A stretch of 64,000 bases of DNA from Pseudomonas sp. BGI-2 (GTDB lineage Bacteria > Pseudomonadota > Gammaproteobacteria > Pseudomonadales > Pseudomonadaceae), in NCBI RefSeq assembly GCF_004310295.1, contig NZ_SISB01000020.1, positions 1-64,000 of the forward strand. The letters are read 5' to 3'. A model generated the notes under the pieces. It was not told the DNA's origin and made no database searches. It saw only the letters and a program-made list of their open reading frames with translations. Both the position numbers and the translations under genes were made by a program. Below, one piece after another: positions 44,332 through 53,915 of the stretch; the stretch's first letter is position 1; the number at the start of each line of letters is the position of its first letter.

Positions 44332-45249
44332 ATGCGCCGACTTGCCCGTCCCAAACCCTTCATTCTTATCCTGACAGTGATTGCACTGATCGCGCTGGTT
44401 GCGGTCGGCCAATACATGCGTCTGTTCGAGCGCGCCTGGTTCAACCTGCACACCCTCTGGCAACCGCTAAGCAGCGAGTCCATCGGCCTGGATCAATACC
44501 GGGTGGAGATCGAGGCCCGGGTCATCGACGGGCTGAACGACGATGTTTCCGCGCTGACCTTCGATCCGGTGCGCAAAAGCCTGTTCACCGTCACCAACAA
44601 AAACTCTGAGCTGATCGAGCTGTCTCTGGACGGCCAGATTATTCGACGCATTGCGCTGGTCGGGTTTGGCGATCCGGAAGCCGTAGAATTCATCAGCGCC
44701 GACACGTACGTGATCACTGACGAGCGCGAGCAACGGCTGATCAAGATCCATCTGGAGAAGGACACAACGTTCCTCGACGCAGCGGATGCCGAGCAGATGA
44801 CCCTTGGCGTGCACATGAGCAGCAATAAGGGCTTCGAAGGTCTGGCTTACGACTCGGTGGGCAAGCGCCTGTTTGTCGCCAAGGAGCGCGACCCGATGCT
44901 GATCTACGAAGTGCAGGGCTTCCCGCATTACAACCCGGAGAAGTCCTACGCGGTACACGTGGTCAACAACCCCAAGCGCGATGCCGGAATGTTCGTGCGA
45001 GACTTGTCGAGCCTGCAATACGACGAGCGCAGCGGCCATTTGCTGGCGCTGTCCGACGAGTCGCGGTTGATTCTGGAGCTGGATGTGGACGGGCGACCGC
45101 TGAGCACCATGTCATTGAGTAAAGGGCGTCAAGGGTTGCAAAAGACCGTGCCGCAAGCGGAAGGCATCGCCATGGATGACGACGGTACGATGTACCTGGT
45201 GAGCGAGCCGAACCTGTTCTACGTCTTCAAAAAACCACCGCAACCCTGA
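44332..45249 (+). CDS. SdiA-regulated domain-containing membrane-anchored protein, copy 2
   Basis: A 305-residue paralogue of the preceding gene: N-terminal membrane segment (about residues 8-28), blades such as LTFDPVRKSLFTVTNKNSEL and LAYDSVGKRLFVAKERDP, and the shared C-terminal SEPNLFYVFKK. Sequence identity is moderate, so the duplication is old. Function unknown. Confidence 0.82.
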   Translation: MRRLARPKPFILILTVIALIALVAVGQYMRLFERAWFNLHTLWQPLSSESIGLDQYRVEIEARVIDGLNDDVSALTFDPVRKSLFTVTNKNSELIELSLDGQIIRRIALVGFGDPEAVEFISADTYVITDEREQRLIKIHLEKDTTFLDAADAEQMTLGVHMSSNKGFEGLAYDSVGKRLFVAKERDPMLIYEVQGFPHYNPEKSYAVHVVNNPKRDAGMFVRDLSSLQYDERSGHLLALSDESRLILELDVDGRPLSTMSLSKGRQGLQKTVPQAEGIAMDDDGTMYLVSEPNLFYVFKKPPQP

Positions 45250-45268
45250 CCAACACCCCAAAACCAAT

Positions 45269-45362
45269 TGTAGGAGCGAAGCTTGCTCGCGAAGAGGCCC
45301 TGACAGTCGACATGATACGTTGAATGTCAGGGCCTCTTCGCGAGCAAGCTTCGCTCCTACGG
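45269..45362. repeat. REPIN, inverted pair (GAAGCTTGCTCGCGAAG type)
   Basis: Arms TTGTAGGAGCGAAGCTTGCT and its complement, with inner CCCTGACAGTCGACA ... TGTCAGGG, lie between the second SdiA-regulated-type gene and the end of rpiA. Confidence 0.88.
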
Positions 45363-45375
45363 GTGCGACGAACCA

Positions 45376-46047
45376 TCAGGCCTTGAGGGTTTTCACGCCT
45401 TCGCTGGTGCCCAGCAGCAGCAAATCCGCCGGACGCGCCGCAAACAAGCCATTGGTGACCACGCCGACAATCGCGTTGATCTGCGTCTCCAGCTCCACCG
45501 GGTTGGTGATCTGCATGTTGAACACGTCGAGGATGATGTTGCCGTTGTCGGTCAGCACGCCTTCACGGTAGACCGGGTCGCCGCCGAGCTTTACCAACGC
45601 GCGAGCCACGTGACTGCGGGCCATCGGGATCACTTCGACCGGCAGCGGGAACGCGCCAAGTACCGGCACCAGTTTGCTGCCATCGGCGATGCAGATGAAG
45701 GTCTTGGCCACGGCCGCCACAATCTTCTCGCGGGTCAGGGCTGCGCCGCCGCCCTTGATCAGGTTCAGGTGCTCGTCGCTTTCATCGGCGCCGTCGACGT
45801 AGAACTCCAGGTCGCTGACGGTGTTCAGCTCATACACCGGAATGCCGTGGCCCTTGAGGCGGGCGGCGGTGGCTTCGGAACTGGCGACCGCGCCATCGAA
45901 CGCGCCTTTGTGCTTGGCCAGGGCGTCGATGAAGCAGTTGGCGGTGGAGCCGGTGCCGACCCCGACGATGCTCTTGTCGTCGAGTTTCGGGAGGATGAAG
46001 TCGACGGCGGCCTGAGCCACTGCTTGTTTGAGTTGATCCTGGGTCAT
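45376..46047 (-). CDS. rpiA: Ribose-5-phosphate isomerase A
   Basis: A 223-residue enzyme that interconverts ribose 5-phosphate and ribulose 5-phosphate in the pentose phosphate pathway. The substrate loop [13 protein letters not shown] (about 26-38), DGADESD (about 84-90) and [14 protein letters not shown] (about 97-110) are conserved. The ATG at 46047 has GGAG upstream; longer upstream starts are rejected. It is divergent from ilvA. Confidence 0.96.
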   Translation of the reverse strand: MTQDQLKQAVAQAAVDFILPKLDDKSIVGVGTGSTANCFIDALAKHKGAFDGAVASSEATAARLKGHGIPVYELNTVSDLEFYVDGADESDEHLNLIKGGGAALTREKIVAAVAKTFICIADGSKLVPVLGAFPLPVEVIPMARSHVARALVKLGGDPVYREGVLTDNGNIILDVFNMQITNPVELETQINAIVGVVTNGLFAARPADLLLLGTSEGVKTLKA

Positions 46048-46145
46048 GCGGGCTCCGAGGTGCCGAAGGAGGGAACGAAAGGCCGGCATTATAGGCTTCG
46101 GGGCGGGGAAGGTCATTGCCCGATTGGCAGGCTGTGACCGTTACT

Positions 46146-46253
46146 TGTAGGAGCGAGCGGTGCGGCGATCCGACTTGCCCGCGAAGAGGCCGTTACATCC
46201 AACATAAATGTCGGCAGTTAGATCGCTTTCGCGGGCAAGCCTCGCTCCTACAG
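46146..46253. repeat. REPIN with unlike arms (GATCCGACTTGCCCGCGAA and GAGGCTTGCCCGCGAA)
   Basis: The left arm is of the GGCGATCCGACTTG type, while the right arm is of the GCAAGCCTCGCTCC type. The pair is therefore a hybrid of two REP families in one element, between rpiA and ilvA. Confidence 0.85.
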
Positions 46254-46362
46254 GTCCTGATGCCTTTTAGCGAGGCTAAAACCACCTGTTTAGTGTGGTC
46301 GTCTGCCCGAAAGCCGGGTTAGACTCCTTGACCCTGCCCAACCCGCTCAGTGATGCTTTCCG

Positions 46363-47877
46363 ATGCTCGAACAGTACGTCAAAAAGATCCTCACCTCGCG
46401 CGTTTATGACGTTGCCGTAGAAACCCCATTGCAGACTGCCCGCCAGCTCTCCGAGCGGCTGGGCAACTCTATTTGGCTCAAGCGCGAAGACTTGCAGCCG
46501 GTGTTCTCGTTCAAGATTCGCGGCGCCTACAACAAACTGACCCAGCTGAGCGATGAAGAACGCGCTCGCGGCGTGGTCACCGCATCGGCGGGCAACCACG
46601 CGCAGGGCCTGGCCCTGGCGGCGAAAGTATTGGGTGTCAAAGCCACCATCGTGATGCCCAAGACCACCCCGGAAATCAAAGTCGAAGGTGTGCGTTCGCG
46701 CGGCGGCAAAGTGGTGCTGCACGGCGATTCGTTCCCGGAAGCCCTGGCCTACTCGCTGAAACTGGTCGACGAAAAAGGCTACGTCTACATTCACCCCTAC
46801 GACGATCCCCACACCATTGCCGGGCAGGGCACGGTGGCCATGGAGATCCTGCGCCAGCACCCTGGGCGTCTGGATGCGATCTTCGTCCCGGTGGGCGGCG
46901 GCGGGCTGATCGCCGGGATCGCGGCGTACGTGAAATACCTGCGCCCGGAGATCAAAATCATCGGCGTCGAGCCGGACGATTCCAACTGCCTGCAAGCGGC
47001 CATGGCGGCCGGCGAGCGCGTGGTGCTGCCGACCGTGGGCCTTTTCGCCGACGGCGTGGCGGTGGCGCAGATCGGTCAGCACACTTTCGAGATCTGCAAA
47101 GACTACGTCGATGACGTCATCACCGTCAGCACTGACGAAATCTGCGCGGCGATCAAGGACATCTACGACGATACCCGCTCGATCACTGAGCCTGCCGGCG
47201 CCCTGGGCGTGGCCGGGATCAAGAAATACGTCGAACAGAATGGCGTCACCGGGCACACCTTTGTGGCCATCGACTCCGGCGCCAACGTCAACTTCGATCG
47301 CCTGCGCCATGTCGCCGAGCGCGCCGAACTGGGCGAAGGTCGCGAGGCCATCATCGCTGTGACCATCCCCGAGAAACCGGGCAGCTTCAAGGCCTTCTGC
47401 GAAGCCATCGGCAAGCGCCAGATCACCGAATTCAACTACCGGTACAACACCGGCAGCGAAGCGCACATTTTCGTGGGCGTGCAGACGCATCCGGAAACCG
47501 ACCCGCGCAGTGCGCTGATTGCCAGCCTCGGCGAGCAGGGCTTCCCGGTGCTGGACCTGACCGACAACGAACTGGCCAAGTTGCACATTCGCCACATGGT
47601 GGGCGGTCGTGCGGCCCACGTGGTCGATGAAGTGATTCTGCGCTTTGAATTTCCGGAGCGTCCGGGCGCGCTGTTCAACTTCCTCAACAAGCTCGGCGGT
47701 CGCTGGAATATCTCGATGTTCCACTACCGCAACCACGGCGCGGCGGATGGTCGCGTGGTCGCGGGGCTGCAAGTGCCCCATGACGAACGTCATCTGGTGC
47801 CGGCTGCGCTGGAAGAAATTGGATACCCGTACTGGGACGAAAGCGATAACCCGGCCTATCAGCTGTTTCTTGGCTGA
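46363..47877 (+). CDS. ilvA: Threonine ammonia-lyase, biosynthetic
   Basis: A 504-residue PLP enzyme that deaminates threonine to 2-oxobutanoate, the first step of isoleucine synthesis. Lys51 in SFKIRGAYNK binds PLP, followed by SAGNHAQGLALAA, GGGGLIAGIA and the C-terminal pair of ACT-like regulatory domains (about 330-504) that confer isoleucine inhibition. The start lies at 46363, with rpiA and a REP element upstream. Confidence 0.96.
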   Translation: MLEQYVKKILTSRVYDVAVETPLQTARQLSERLGNSIWLKREDLQPVFSFKIRGAYNKLTQLSDEERARGVVTASAGNHAQGLALAAKVLGVKATIVMPKTTPEIKVEGVRSRGGKVVLHGDSFPEALAYSLKLVDEKGYVYIHPYDDPHTIAGQGTVAMEILRQHPGRLDAIFVPVGGGGLIAGIAAYVKYLRPEIKIIGVEPDDSNCLQAAMAAGERVVLPTVGLFADGVAVAQIGQHTFEICKDYVDDVITVSTDEICAAIKDIYDDTRSITEPAGALGVAGIKKYVEQNGVTGHTFVAIDSGANVNFDRLRHVAERAELGEGREAIIAVTIPEKPGSFKAFCEAIGKRQITEFNYRYNTGSEAHIFVGVQTHPETDPRSALIASLGEQGFPVLDLTDNELAKLHIRHMVGGRAAHVVDEVILRFEFPERPGALFNFLNKLGGRWNISMFHYRNHGAADGRVVAGLQVPHDERHLVPAALEEIGYPYWDESDNPAYQLFLG

Positions 47878-47916
47878 GCGGCTACGCTGTTGGGCACGCT
47901 ATAAGGAAATCGAACA

Positions 47917-48342
47917 ATGGAAACGTTAACCGCCCTGAAAGTGGCTCACATCGTGGCAACCGTGCTGCTGTTGATCAGCGCGTTGGGTCTGGCGATCTGG
48001 GTCTGGCGTACGCGTCGTAACGGTGATGCGACGGCTCACACGCGCACGTTGCAACGGCCACGAGTGTTTATCTGGCTGGTGATGGGGCTGGCGCTGCTGA
48101 GCATGCCGTTCACTGGCTGGTGGATGGTGCATCTGGTGGGCTGGCCGTTGGGGCAGACCTGGTTGCTGGCGTCGAGTGTGCTTTACACCGTGGCGGCGCT
48201 GGGATGGTTCTGGTTGTTGGTGCGGCTTAACAAGCTGCGCACTGCACCGGGAGGCAGCGGCAAGTTCACCTTTGCCCTCGCACTGTTCAGCTTCGTCTGT
48301 TTTATCGCCATTGCCGGGTTGATGGGCGCCAAGCCGGTTTAA
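47917..48342 (+). CDS. DUF2269 family membrane protein
   Basis: A 141-residue inner-membrane protein with about four hydrophobic segments (residues 8-28, 48-68, 75-95, 115-135). The N-terminal LKVAHIVATVLLLISALGLA fits the DUF2269 group; function unknown. It is preceded by ATAAGGAAAT and starts 39 bases after ilvA. Confidence 0.82.
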   Translation: METLTALKVAHIVATVLLLISALGLAIWVWRTRRNGDATAHTRTLQRPRVFIWLVMGLALLSMPFTGWWMVHLVGWPLGQTWLLASSVLYTVAALGWFWLLVRLNKLRTAPGGSGKFTFALALFSFVCFIAIAGLMGAKPV

Positions 48343-48362
48343 GGCTACAGACCGAGTCGATC

Positions 48363-48460
48363 CCTTCGCGGGCAAGCCTCGCTCCTACAGGATTTGTGTT
48401 GGTCGCCGGAATTGGACACGACGCGTAATCTGTAGGAGCGAGGCTTGCCCGCGAAGGCGA
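48363..48460. repeat. REPIN, inverted pair (GAGGCTTGCCCGCGAAG type)
   Basis: Arms CCTTCGCGGGCAAGCCTCGC and its complement are separated by about 40 bases, between the convergent DUF2269 and HAD-phosphatase genes. Confidence 0.88.
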
Positions 48461-48462
48461 TT

Positions 48463-49119
48463 TCAATCGCGCAACGACATCACCGGCCAGCCACGCTTCT
48501 CGGCTTCAGCGCGCAAATTCGGATCAGGGTCGACCGCCACAGCGTGAGTCACCTGCTCAAGCAGTGGCAAATCATTCATCGAGTCGCTGTAGAAGTAACT
48601 GTCTTCCAGCGAATGCCCGGTCTCTTCCAGCCAACGATTCAACCGCGTGACCTTGCCTTCACGGAAGCAAGGAACATCGGTGCTGCGCCCGGTATAACGG
48701 CCATCGACCATCTCGCATTCAGTGGCGATCAAGGTTTCAACGCCCAAACGCTCGGCAATCGGCCCGGTCACAAAACGGTTGGTGGCCGTGATGATCACCA
48801 GTTTGTCACCAGCCTCGCGGTGCTTGGCCAACAATTCAATAGCCTTGGGCAGCACAATCGGCTCGATGCAATCGCGCATGTAATCCAGGTGCCATTGATC
48901 CAGCGTGGCCATCTCGGTGCGGCCGAGGACTTCCAGGCAGAAGTTCAGGTAGGCATCGTTATCGAGCTTGCCGGCCAGGTAGTCCTGATAGAACTCGTCG
49001 TTGCGTGCCTTGTAGGCGACAGCGTCGAGGAAGCCGCGTTCGCACAGGTAATCGCCCCAGGCGTGGTCACTGTCGCCGCCCAAAAGCGTGTTGTCCAAGT
49101 CGAATAAAGCCAGCCGCAT
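48463..49119 (-). CDS. HAD-IB family hydrolase (SerB-like; possible histidinol-phosphatase)
   Basis: A 218-residue HAD-superfamily hydrolase with motif I FDLDNTLL (Asp7, Asp9), motif [12 protein letters not shown] and motif III/IV ([13 protein letters not shown]). It belongs to the SerB/HAD-IB group. Genetic work in pseudomonads has suggested that a HAD protein of this type acts as histidinol-phosphatase, which would fit, but I cannot confirm the orthology here; phosphoserine or another phosphate ester is also possible. It is divergent from rppH. Confidence 0.82.
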   Translation of the reverse strand: MRLALFDLDNTLLGGDSDHAWGDYLCERGFLDAVAYKARNDEFYQDYLAGKLDNDAYLNFCLEVLGRTEMATLDQWHLDYMRDCIEPIVLPKAIELLAKHREAGDKLVIITATNRFVTGPIAERLGVETLIATECEMVDGRYTGRSTDVPCFREGKVTRLNRWLEETGHSLEDSYFYSDSMNDLPLLEQVTHAVAVDPDPNLRAEAEKRGWPVMSLRD

Positions 49120-49262
49120 TGCAGTTACTCGCTGAAAAGTCTGTAGAAAGGCGTCCAGAATACGGACTTTTCACAAGAGTGCACATAAGGTAGGTCGGCT
49201 CGTTGCTGCCTTCACAACCTTTGTGGAACAATGCGGCGACATGCGTTTGCGAGGTTGTTGCC

Positions 49263-49742
49263 GTGATCGACCCCGATGGTTTCCGCCCCAATGTCGGGAT
49301 CATTCTCACGAATGATGCCGGACAGGTGCTATGGGCTCGCCGTATCAATCAAGATGCCTGGCAGTTTCCACAGGGCGGGATCAACCCCCAGGAGACGCCG
49401 GAAGACGCCTTGTATCGCGAGTTGAACGAAGAAGTGGGTCTTGAGCGCGAAGATGTTGAAATTCTCGCCTGCACCCGGGGCTGGTTGCGCTATCGTTTGC
49501 CGCAACGTCTGGTCAGGACGCACAGCCAACCGCTGTGCATCGGCCAGAAACAGAAATGGTTTCTCCTGCGCCTGATCTCCAACGAGCAGCGGGTGCGGAT
49601 GGATTTGACCGGTAAACCGGAGTTCGATGGCTGGCGCTGGGTCAGTTATTGGTATCCGTTGGGCCAGGTGGTGACATTCAAGCGCGAGGTGTATCGACGC
49701 GCTCTCAAAGAGCTTGCCCCGCGCCTTTTAACGCGCGACTGA
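49263..49742 (+). CDS. rppH: RNA 5'-pyrophosphohydrolase
   Basis: A 159-residue Nudix enzyme that removes pyrophosphate from mRNA 5' ends and so triggers decay. The Nudix box [20 protein letters not shown] (about 38-57) is intact. The start is GTG at 49263 ([15 protein letters not shown]), matching the conserved Pseudomonas RppH N-terminus, with GAGG upstream; an earlier ATG at 49203 is rejected. It is followed by ptsP after 22 bases, an arrangement also seen in E. coli. Confidence 0.95.
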   Translation: MIDPDGFRPNVGIILTNDAGQVLWARRINQDAWQFPQGGINPQETPEDALYRELNEEVGLEREDVEILACTRGWLRYRLPQRLVRTHSQPLCIGQKQKWFLLRLISNEQRVRMDLTGKPEFDGWRWVSYWYPLGQVVTFKREVYRRALKELAPRLLTRD

Positions 49743-49764
49743 CGACGGAGTTCGACCCCGAGCC

Positions 49765-52044
49765 ATGCTCAATACGCTGCGCAAGATCGTCCAGGAAGTT
49801 AACTCCGCCAAGGATCTCAAGGCGGCGTTGGGGATTATTGTGTTGCGCGTCAAAGAGGCCATGGGCAGCCAGGTCTGCTCGGTCTACCTGCTTGACCCTG
49901 AGACCAACCGCTTCGTGTTGATGGCTACCGAGGGCTTGAACAAGCGCTCGATCGGCAAAGTCAGCATGGCACCCAACGAAGGCCTGGTCGGCCTGGTCGG
50001 CACGCGTGAAGAACCCCTGAACCTCGAAAACGCCGCGGATCACCCGCGCTACCGTTACTTCGCCGAGACCGGTGAAGAGCGCTACGCCTCTTTCCTCGGG
50101 GCGCCGATTATTCACCACCGTCGCGTCGTCGGCGTGTTGGTTATTCAGCAAAAAGAACGCCGCCAGTTCGATGAAGGTGAAGAAGCCTTCCTCGTGACCA
50201 TGAGCGCACAGCTCGCCGGTGTAATCGCCCACGCCGAAGCCACCGGTTCGATCCGTGGCCTTGGCCGTCAGGGCAAAGGCATTCAGGAAGCCAAGTTCGT
50301 CGGCGTACCGGGTTCGCCAGGTGCGGCGGTGGGTACGGCGGTGGTCATGCTGCCGCCGGCCGATCTGGACGTGGTGCCCGACAAGACCATCACCGACATC
50401 GAAGCAGAGCTCGGCCTGTTCAAGACCGCCATCGAAGGCGTGCGCGCCGACATGCGCGCCTTGTCCGCCAAATTGGCCTCGCAGCTGCGCCCCGAAGAGC
50501 GGGCCTTGTTCGACGTCTACCTGATGATGCTCGCCGACGAGGCGCTGGGCAGCGAAGTGACCACGGTGATCAAGACCGGTCAGTGGGCCCAGGGCGCGTT
50601 GCGCCAGGTGGTCACTGAGCACGTCAACCGGTTCGAGTTGATGGACGACGCCTACCTGCGTGAGCGCGCCTCGGACGTCAAGGACCTTGGCCGCCGTTTG
50701 CTCGCCTACTTGCAGGAAGAGCGCCAGCAGAATCTGGTCTACCCGGAAAAAACCATTCTGGTCAGCGAAGAGCTGACGCCGGCGATGCTCGGCGAGGTCC
50801 CGGAAGGCACGCTGGTCGGCCTGGTCTCGGTTCTCGGCTCGGGTAACTCCCACGTCGCGATCCTCGCTCGGGCGATGGGCATCCCGACGGTGATGGGCCT
50901 GGTCGACCTGCCCTATGCCAAAGTCGACGGCATCGAATTGATCGTCGATGGCAATCGCGGTGAGGTCTACACCAACCCCAGCGACGTGCTGCGCAAGCAG
51001 TTTGCCGAGGTGGTGGAAGAAGAGAAACAACTGGCGCTCGGTCTTGATACCCTGCGCGACCTGCCGTGCGTGACCCTCGATGGTCACCGCATGCCGCTGT
51101 GGGTCAACACCGGCCTGCTGGCGGACGTTGCGCGAGCGCAGAAGCGTGGCGCCGAAGGCGTCGGTCTGTACCGCACCGAAGTGCCGTTCATGATCAACCA
51201 AAGGTTTCCGAGCGAAAAGGAGCAGTTGGCGATCTACCGCGAGCAACTCGCCGCGTTCCATCCGCAACCGGTGACCATGCGCAGCCTGGACATCGGCGGC
51301 GACAAGTCGCTGTCGTACTTCCCGATCAAGGAAGACAACCCGTTCCTCGGCTGGCGCGGCATTCGCGTCACCCTCGACCACCCGGAAATCTTCCTGGTGC
51401 AGACCCGCGCCATGCTCAAGGCCAGCGAAGGCCTGAACAACCTGCGGATTCTGCTGCCGATGATCTCCGGCACTCACGAACTCGAAGAAGCCCTGCACCT
51501 GATTCACCGGGCCTGGGGCGAAGTCCGCGACGAAGGCACCGACGTGCCGATGCCGCCGATTGGCGTGATGATCGAAATTCCGGCGGCTGTTTATCAGACC
51601 AAGGAACTGGCGCGGCAAGTGGATTTCCTGTCGGTCGGCTCCAACGACCTGACCCAGTACCTGCTGGCGGTGGACCGAAACAACCCGCGTGTAGCCGACC
51701 TTTACGACTACCTGCACCCGGCAGTGCTGCAAGCGTTGCAGAACGTGGTGCGTGATGCCCACGCCGAAGGCAAGCCTGTGAGTATCTGCGGCGAAATGGC
51801 TGGTGATCCGGCGGCGGCAGTGTTGTTGATGGCGATGGGCTTCGACAGCCTGTCGATGAACGCCACCAACCTGCCGAAAGTGAAGTGGATGCTGCGTCAG
51901 ATCAACCTGAGCAAGGCCAGGGAATTGCTGGCCGAACTGATGACCATCGACAACCCGCAAGTTATCCACAGCTCACTGCAACTGGCGCTGAAGAACCTTG
52001 GGTTGGCGAAGATGGTCAATCCGGCTGCGGTCAAAGCCCTCTAA
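49765..52044 (+). CDS. ptsP: Phosphoenolpyruvate-protein phosphotransferase PtsP (EI-Ntr)
   Basis: A 759-residue nitrogen-type Enzyme I. An N-terminal GAF domain (about 1-165) precedes the PEP-utiliser fold; the phosphorylated His is about residue 363 in SGNSHVAILARAMG, and the C-terminal PEP-binding barrel has SLDIGGDKSLSYFP and SVGSNDLTQYLLAVDRN. It starts the phosphorelay PtsP-PtsO-PtsN that links PEP and nitrogen status to regulation. It probably shares a transcript with rppH. Confidence 0.96.
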   Translation: MLNTLRKIVQEVNSAKDLKAALGIIVLRVKEAMGSQVCSVYLLDPETNRFVLMATEGLNKRSIGKVSMAPNEGLVGLVGTREEPLNLENAADHPRYRYFAETGEERYASFLGAPIIHHRRVVGVLVIQQKERRQFDEGEEAFLVTMSAQLAGVIAHAEATGSIRGLGRQGKGIQEAKFVGVPGSPGAAVGTAVVMLPPADLDVVPDKTITDIEAELGLFKTAIEGVRADMRALSAKLASQLRPEERALFDVYLMMLADEALGSEVTTVIKTGQWAQGALRQVVTEHVNRFELMDDAYLRERASDVKDLGRRLLAYLQEERQQNLVYPEKTILVSEELTPAMLGEVPEGTLVGLVSVLGSGNSHVAILARAMGIPTVMGLVDLPYAKVDGIELIVDGNRGEVYTNPSDVLRKQFAEVVEEEKQLALGLDTLRDLPCVTLDGHRMPLWVNTGLLADVARAQKRGAEGVGLYRTEVPFMINQRFPSEKEQLAIYREQLAAFHPQPVTMRSLDIGGDKSLSYFPIKEDNPFLGWRGIRVTLDHPEIFLVQTRAMLKASEGLNNLRILLPMISGTHELEEALHLIHRAWGEVRDEGTDVPMPPIGVMIEIPAAVYQTKELARQVDFLSVGSNDLTQYLLAVDRNNPRVADLYDYLHPAVLQALQNVVRDAHAEGKPVSICGEMAGDPAAAVLLMAMGFDSLSMNATNLPKVKWMLRQINLSKARELLAELMTIDNPQVIHSSLQLALKNLGLAKMVNPAAVKAL

Positions 52045-52057
52045 AAGGCTGATGGCA

Positions 52058-52158
52058 CCTTCGCGGGCAAGTCGGATCGCCGCACCGCTCGCTCCTACAG
52101 GATTTACGCGATCTCTGTAGGAGCGAGCGTGCGGCGATCCGACTTGCCCGCGAAGGCG
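52058..52158. repeat. REPIN, inverted pair (GGCGATCCGACTTGCCCGCG type)
   Basis: Arms CTTCGCGGGCAAGTCGGATC and its complement, with inner GAGCGAGCGTGC segments, lie between the convergent ptsP and NRDE genes. Confidence 0.9.
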
Positions 52159-52178
52159 TCCTCGAATACGCCGCAAAT

Positions 52179-52925
52179 CTAAACCCTGACCTCCACTTCC
52201 CCCAAATGCCCGCCGTACGGCCCAAAACTCCGCTCAACCATCACCCGCGTCCCATCCGCCTGAACAATCAACGCCGTACTCGCCCGCGTCCCGTACGTGG
52301 GGCTGGCAATAAACACACTCGACAACAACGTCTCGGTCGCCAACCCCACCCCGGTATCCGGCAGCTCGGCAAACGGCGCTGTCTGCGGGTCGTTCAGCAA
52401 AGCCAAAAACGCCTGCGGCTGCGGATCCTCCAACACTTCCTCTAACGCCGCCCGCGCCTTGAGCAGTTTCGGCCACGGGGTGTCCAGCCCTGCGTTCGAC
52501 AACCCGTAAACCCCGGGTGGCAGCATCACCGCCTCAGACGCCCGCGAATTGAAGTGCCACAGTTCGTTGGCATTACCTATCAGCAGGTTAAACCCGGCAT
52601 ATTCCAGCGATCGTCGGACAACGTCGCTTAAGTAATCATCAATTGGCATGTTGCCCAAGAGAAAACCCGCCACCAGCTCACCTCGCGATTTTCGTGACGG
52701 CGGCTGATGCGGATCACGGATATTGGTCAGCGCAGCGAAGCGCCCATTGGCCCCGATACCGAGCCAAGTGCCGCGGGCTTCCAGGTCGCGACCGGCATAG
52801 ACCTGAGGCGCTTCGGGCCATTGCGCCAAGGGCAGGCTGGGCCGGGCATAGAATTCGTCGCGGTTTGCCGCGACGATCAGCGGCTGGGCGTGGCCCGGTC
52901 GCCAGGAGAAAACAATCAGGCACAT
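52179..52925 (-). CDS. NRDE family protein (TANGO2-type)
   Basis: A 248-residue protein with the defining N-terminal Asn-Arg-Asp-Glu motif in LIVAANRDEFYARP (about residues 18-31) and GRDLEARGTWLGIGANGRFAA, typical of NRDE/TANGO2 proteins. Their function in bacteria is not settled; eukaryotic members are linked to haem or lipid handling. It is divergent from the TauE/SafE gene with about 130 bases between. Confidence 0.9.
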   Translation of the reverse strand: MCLIVFSWRPGHAQPLIVAANRDEFYARPSLPLAQWPEAPQVYAGRDLEARGTWLGIGANGRFAALTNIRDPHQPPSRKSRGELVAGFLLGNMPIDDYLSDVVRRSLEYAGFNLLIGNANELWHFNSRASEAVMLPPGVYGLSNAGLDTPWPKLLKARAALEEVLEDPQPQAFLALLNDPQTAPFAELPDTGVGLATETLLSSVFIASPTYGTRASTALIVQADGTRVMVERSFGPYGGHLGEVEVRV

Positions 52926-53058
52926 AAGGTGGTCCTTGTGTGTTTTTTGCTCACTCTACGCAGACATCATGCTTCTATCCATCGCCATCCAGTGGAGCCT
53001 TGCACCCCGCATCCGTTACTATGCCGGTGCTTTTTTTGAGCAGCGTATAAGGAAGGCC

Positions 53059-53841
53059 ATGGAATTTCTGCTCTATCTGGCGCTGGGCGCCTGCGCAGGC
53101 GTGCTGGCCGGGCTGTTCGGGGTTGGCGGCGGGATCATCATCGTCCCGGTGCTGGTGTTCAGTTTCACCTTGCAGGGCTTCGACGCCTCGATCCTGACCC
53201 ACTTGGCGGTCGGCACGTCCCTGGCGACGATCATCTTTACGTCAGTCAATGCGATTCGCGAACATCACCGTCGCGGCGCGGTGCGTTGGCCAATTTTCGT
53301 CTGGATGACGGTAGGTATTCTGATGGGCGCCGGTTTCGGTGCGCTGACGGCCGAAGCCATCTCCGGCCCGAACCTGCAGAAAATCATCGGTGTGTTTGCA
53401 TTGATCATCGCCGTGCAACTGGCGCTGGACGTCAAACCCAAGGCCAGCCGAACGGTGCCCGGCAAACTCGGTCTCACCGTGGCCGGCAGTGTGATTGGCT
53501 GGGCCTCGGCGATTTTCGGCATTGGCGGCGGCTCGTTGACCGTGCCGTTCCTGACCTGGCGCAGCGTGCCGATGCAGCAAGCCGTGGCGACGTCATCGGC
53601 CTGCGGTCTGCCGATCGCTCTGGCCAGTGCATTAAGTTTCATGATTCTGGGCTGGCACGATCCCTTGCTGCCGGCCCATAGTCTCGGTTTTATTTATTTG
53701 CCGGCGCTGCTGGGGATTGCCCTGACCAGCATGTTTTTCGCCCGCATCGGCGCTCGATTGGCTCACAGGCTGTCGCCGAAGTTGCTGAAAAGGCTGTTTG
53801 CCGCTTTGCTGTTCTGCGTAGGCCTGAGCTTCCTGCTCTAG
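53059..53841 (+). CDS. Sulfite exporter TauE/SafE family membrane protein
   Basis: A 260-residue transporter with about eight membrane segments and the family motif GLFGVGGGIIIVPVL (about 19-33) repeated in the second half as FGIGGGSLTVPFL. Members export sulfite or organosulfonates or import other anions; the substrate here is unknown. The ATG at 53059 has AAGGAAGG upstream; the longer frame from 52936 is rejected. Confidence 0.88.
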   Translation: MEFLLYLALGACAGVLAGLFGVGGGIIIVPVLVFSFTLQGFDASILTHLAVGTSLATIIFTSVNAIREHHRRGAVRWPIFVWMTVGILMGAGFGALTAEAISGPNLQKIIGVFALIIAVQLALDVKPKASRTVPGKLGLTVAGSVIGWASAIFGIGGGSLTVPFLTWRSVPMQQAVATSSACGLPIALASALSFMILGWHDPLLPAHSLGFIYLPALLGIALTSMFFARIGARLAHRLSPKLLKRLFAALLFCVGLSFLL

Positions 53842-53915
53842 CTCGCAATGCTGGCTTAATCCTGAGGTGGCAGCGTCGCCCGGGAATTCTGGTTTCAACT
53901 TAAAAAGGAGTCGCA

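Noticed and set aside
49705..51969. Very long minus-strand open frame across ptsP
   Set aside because: It lies wholly opposite the intact ptsP gene and gives a His/Gln/Arg-rich sequence typical of antisense reading.
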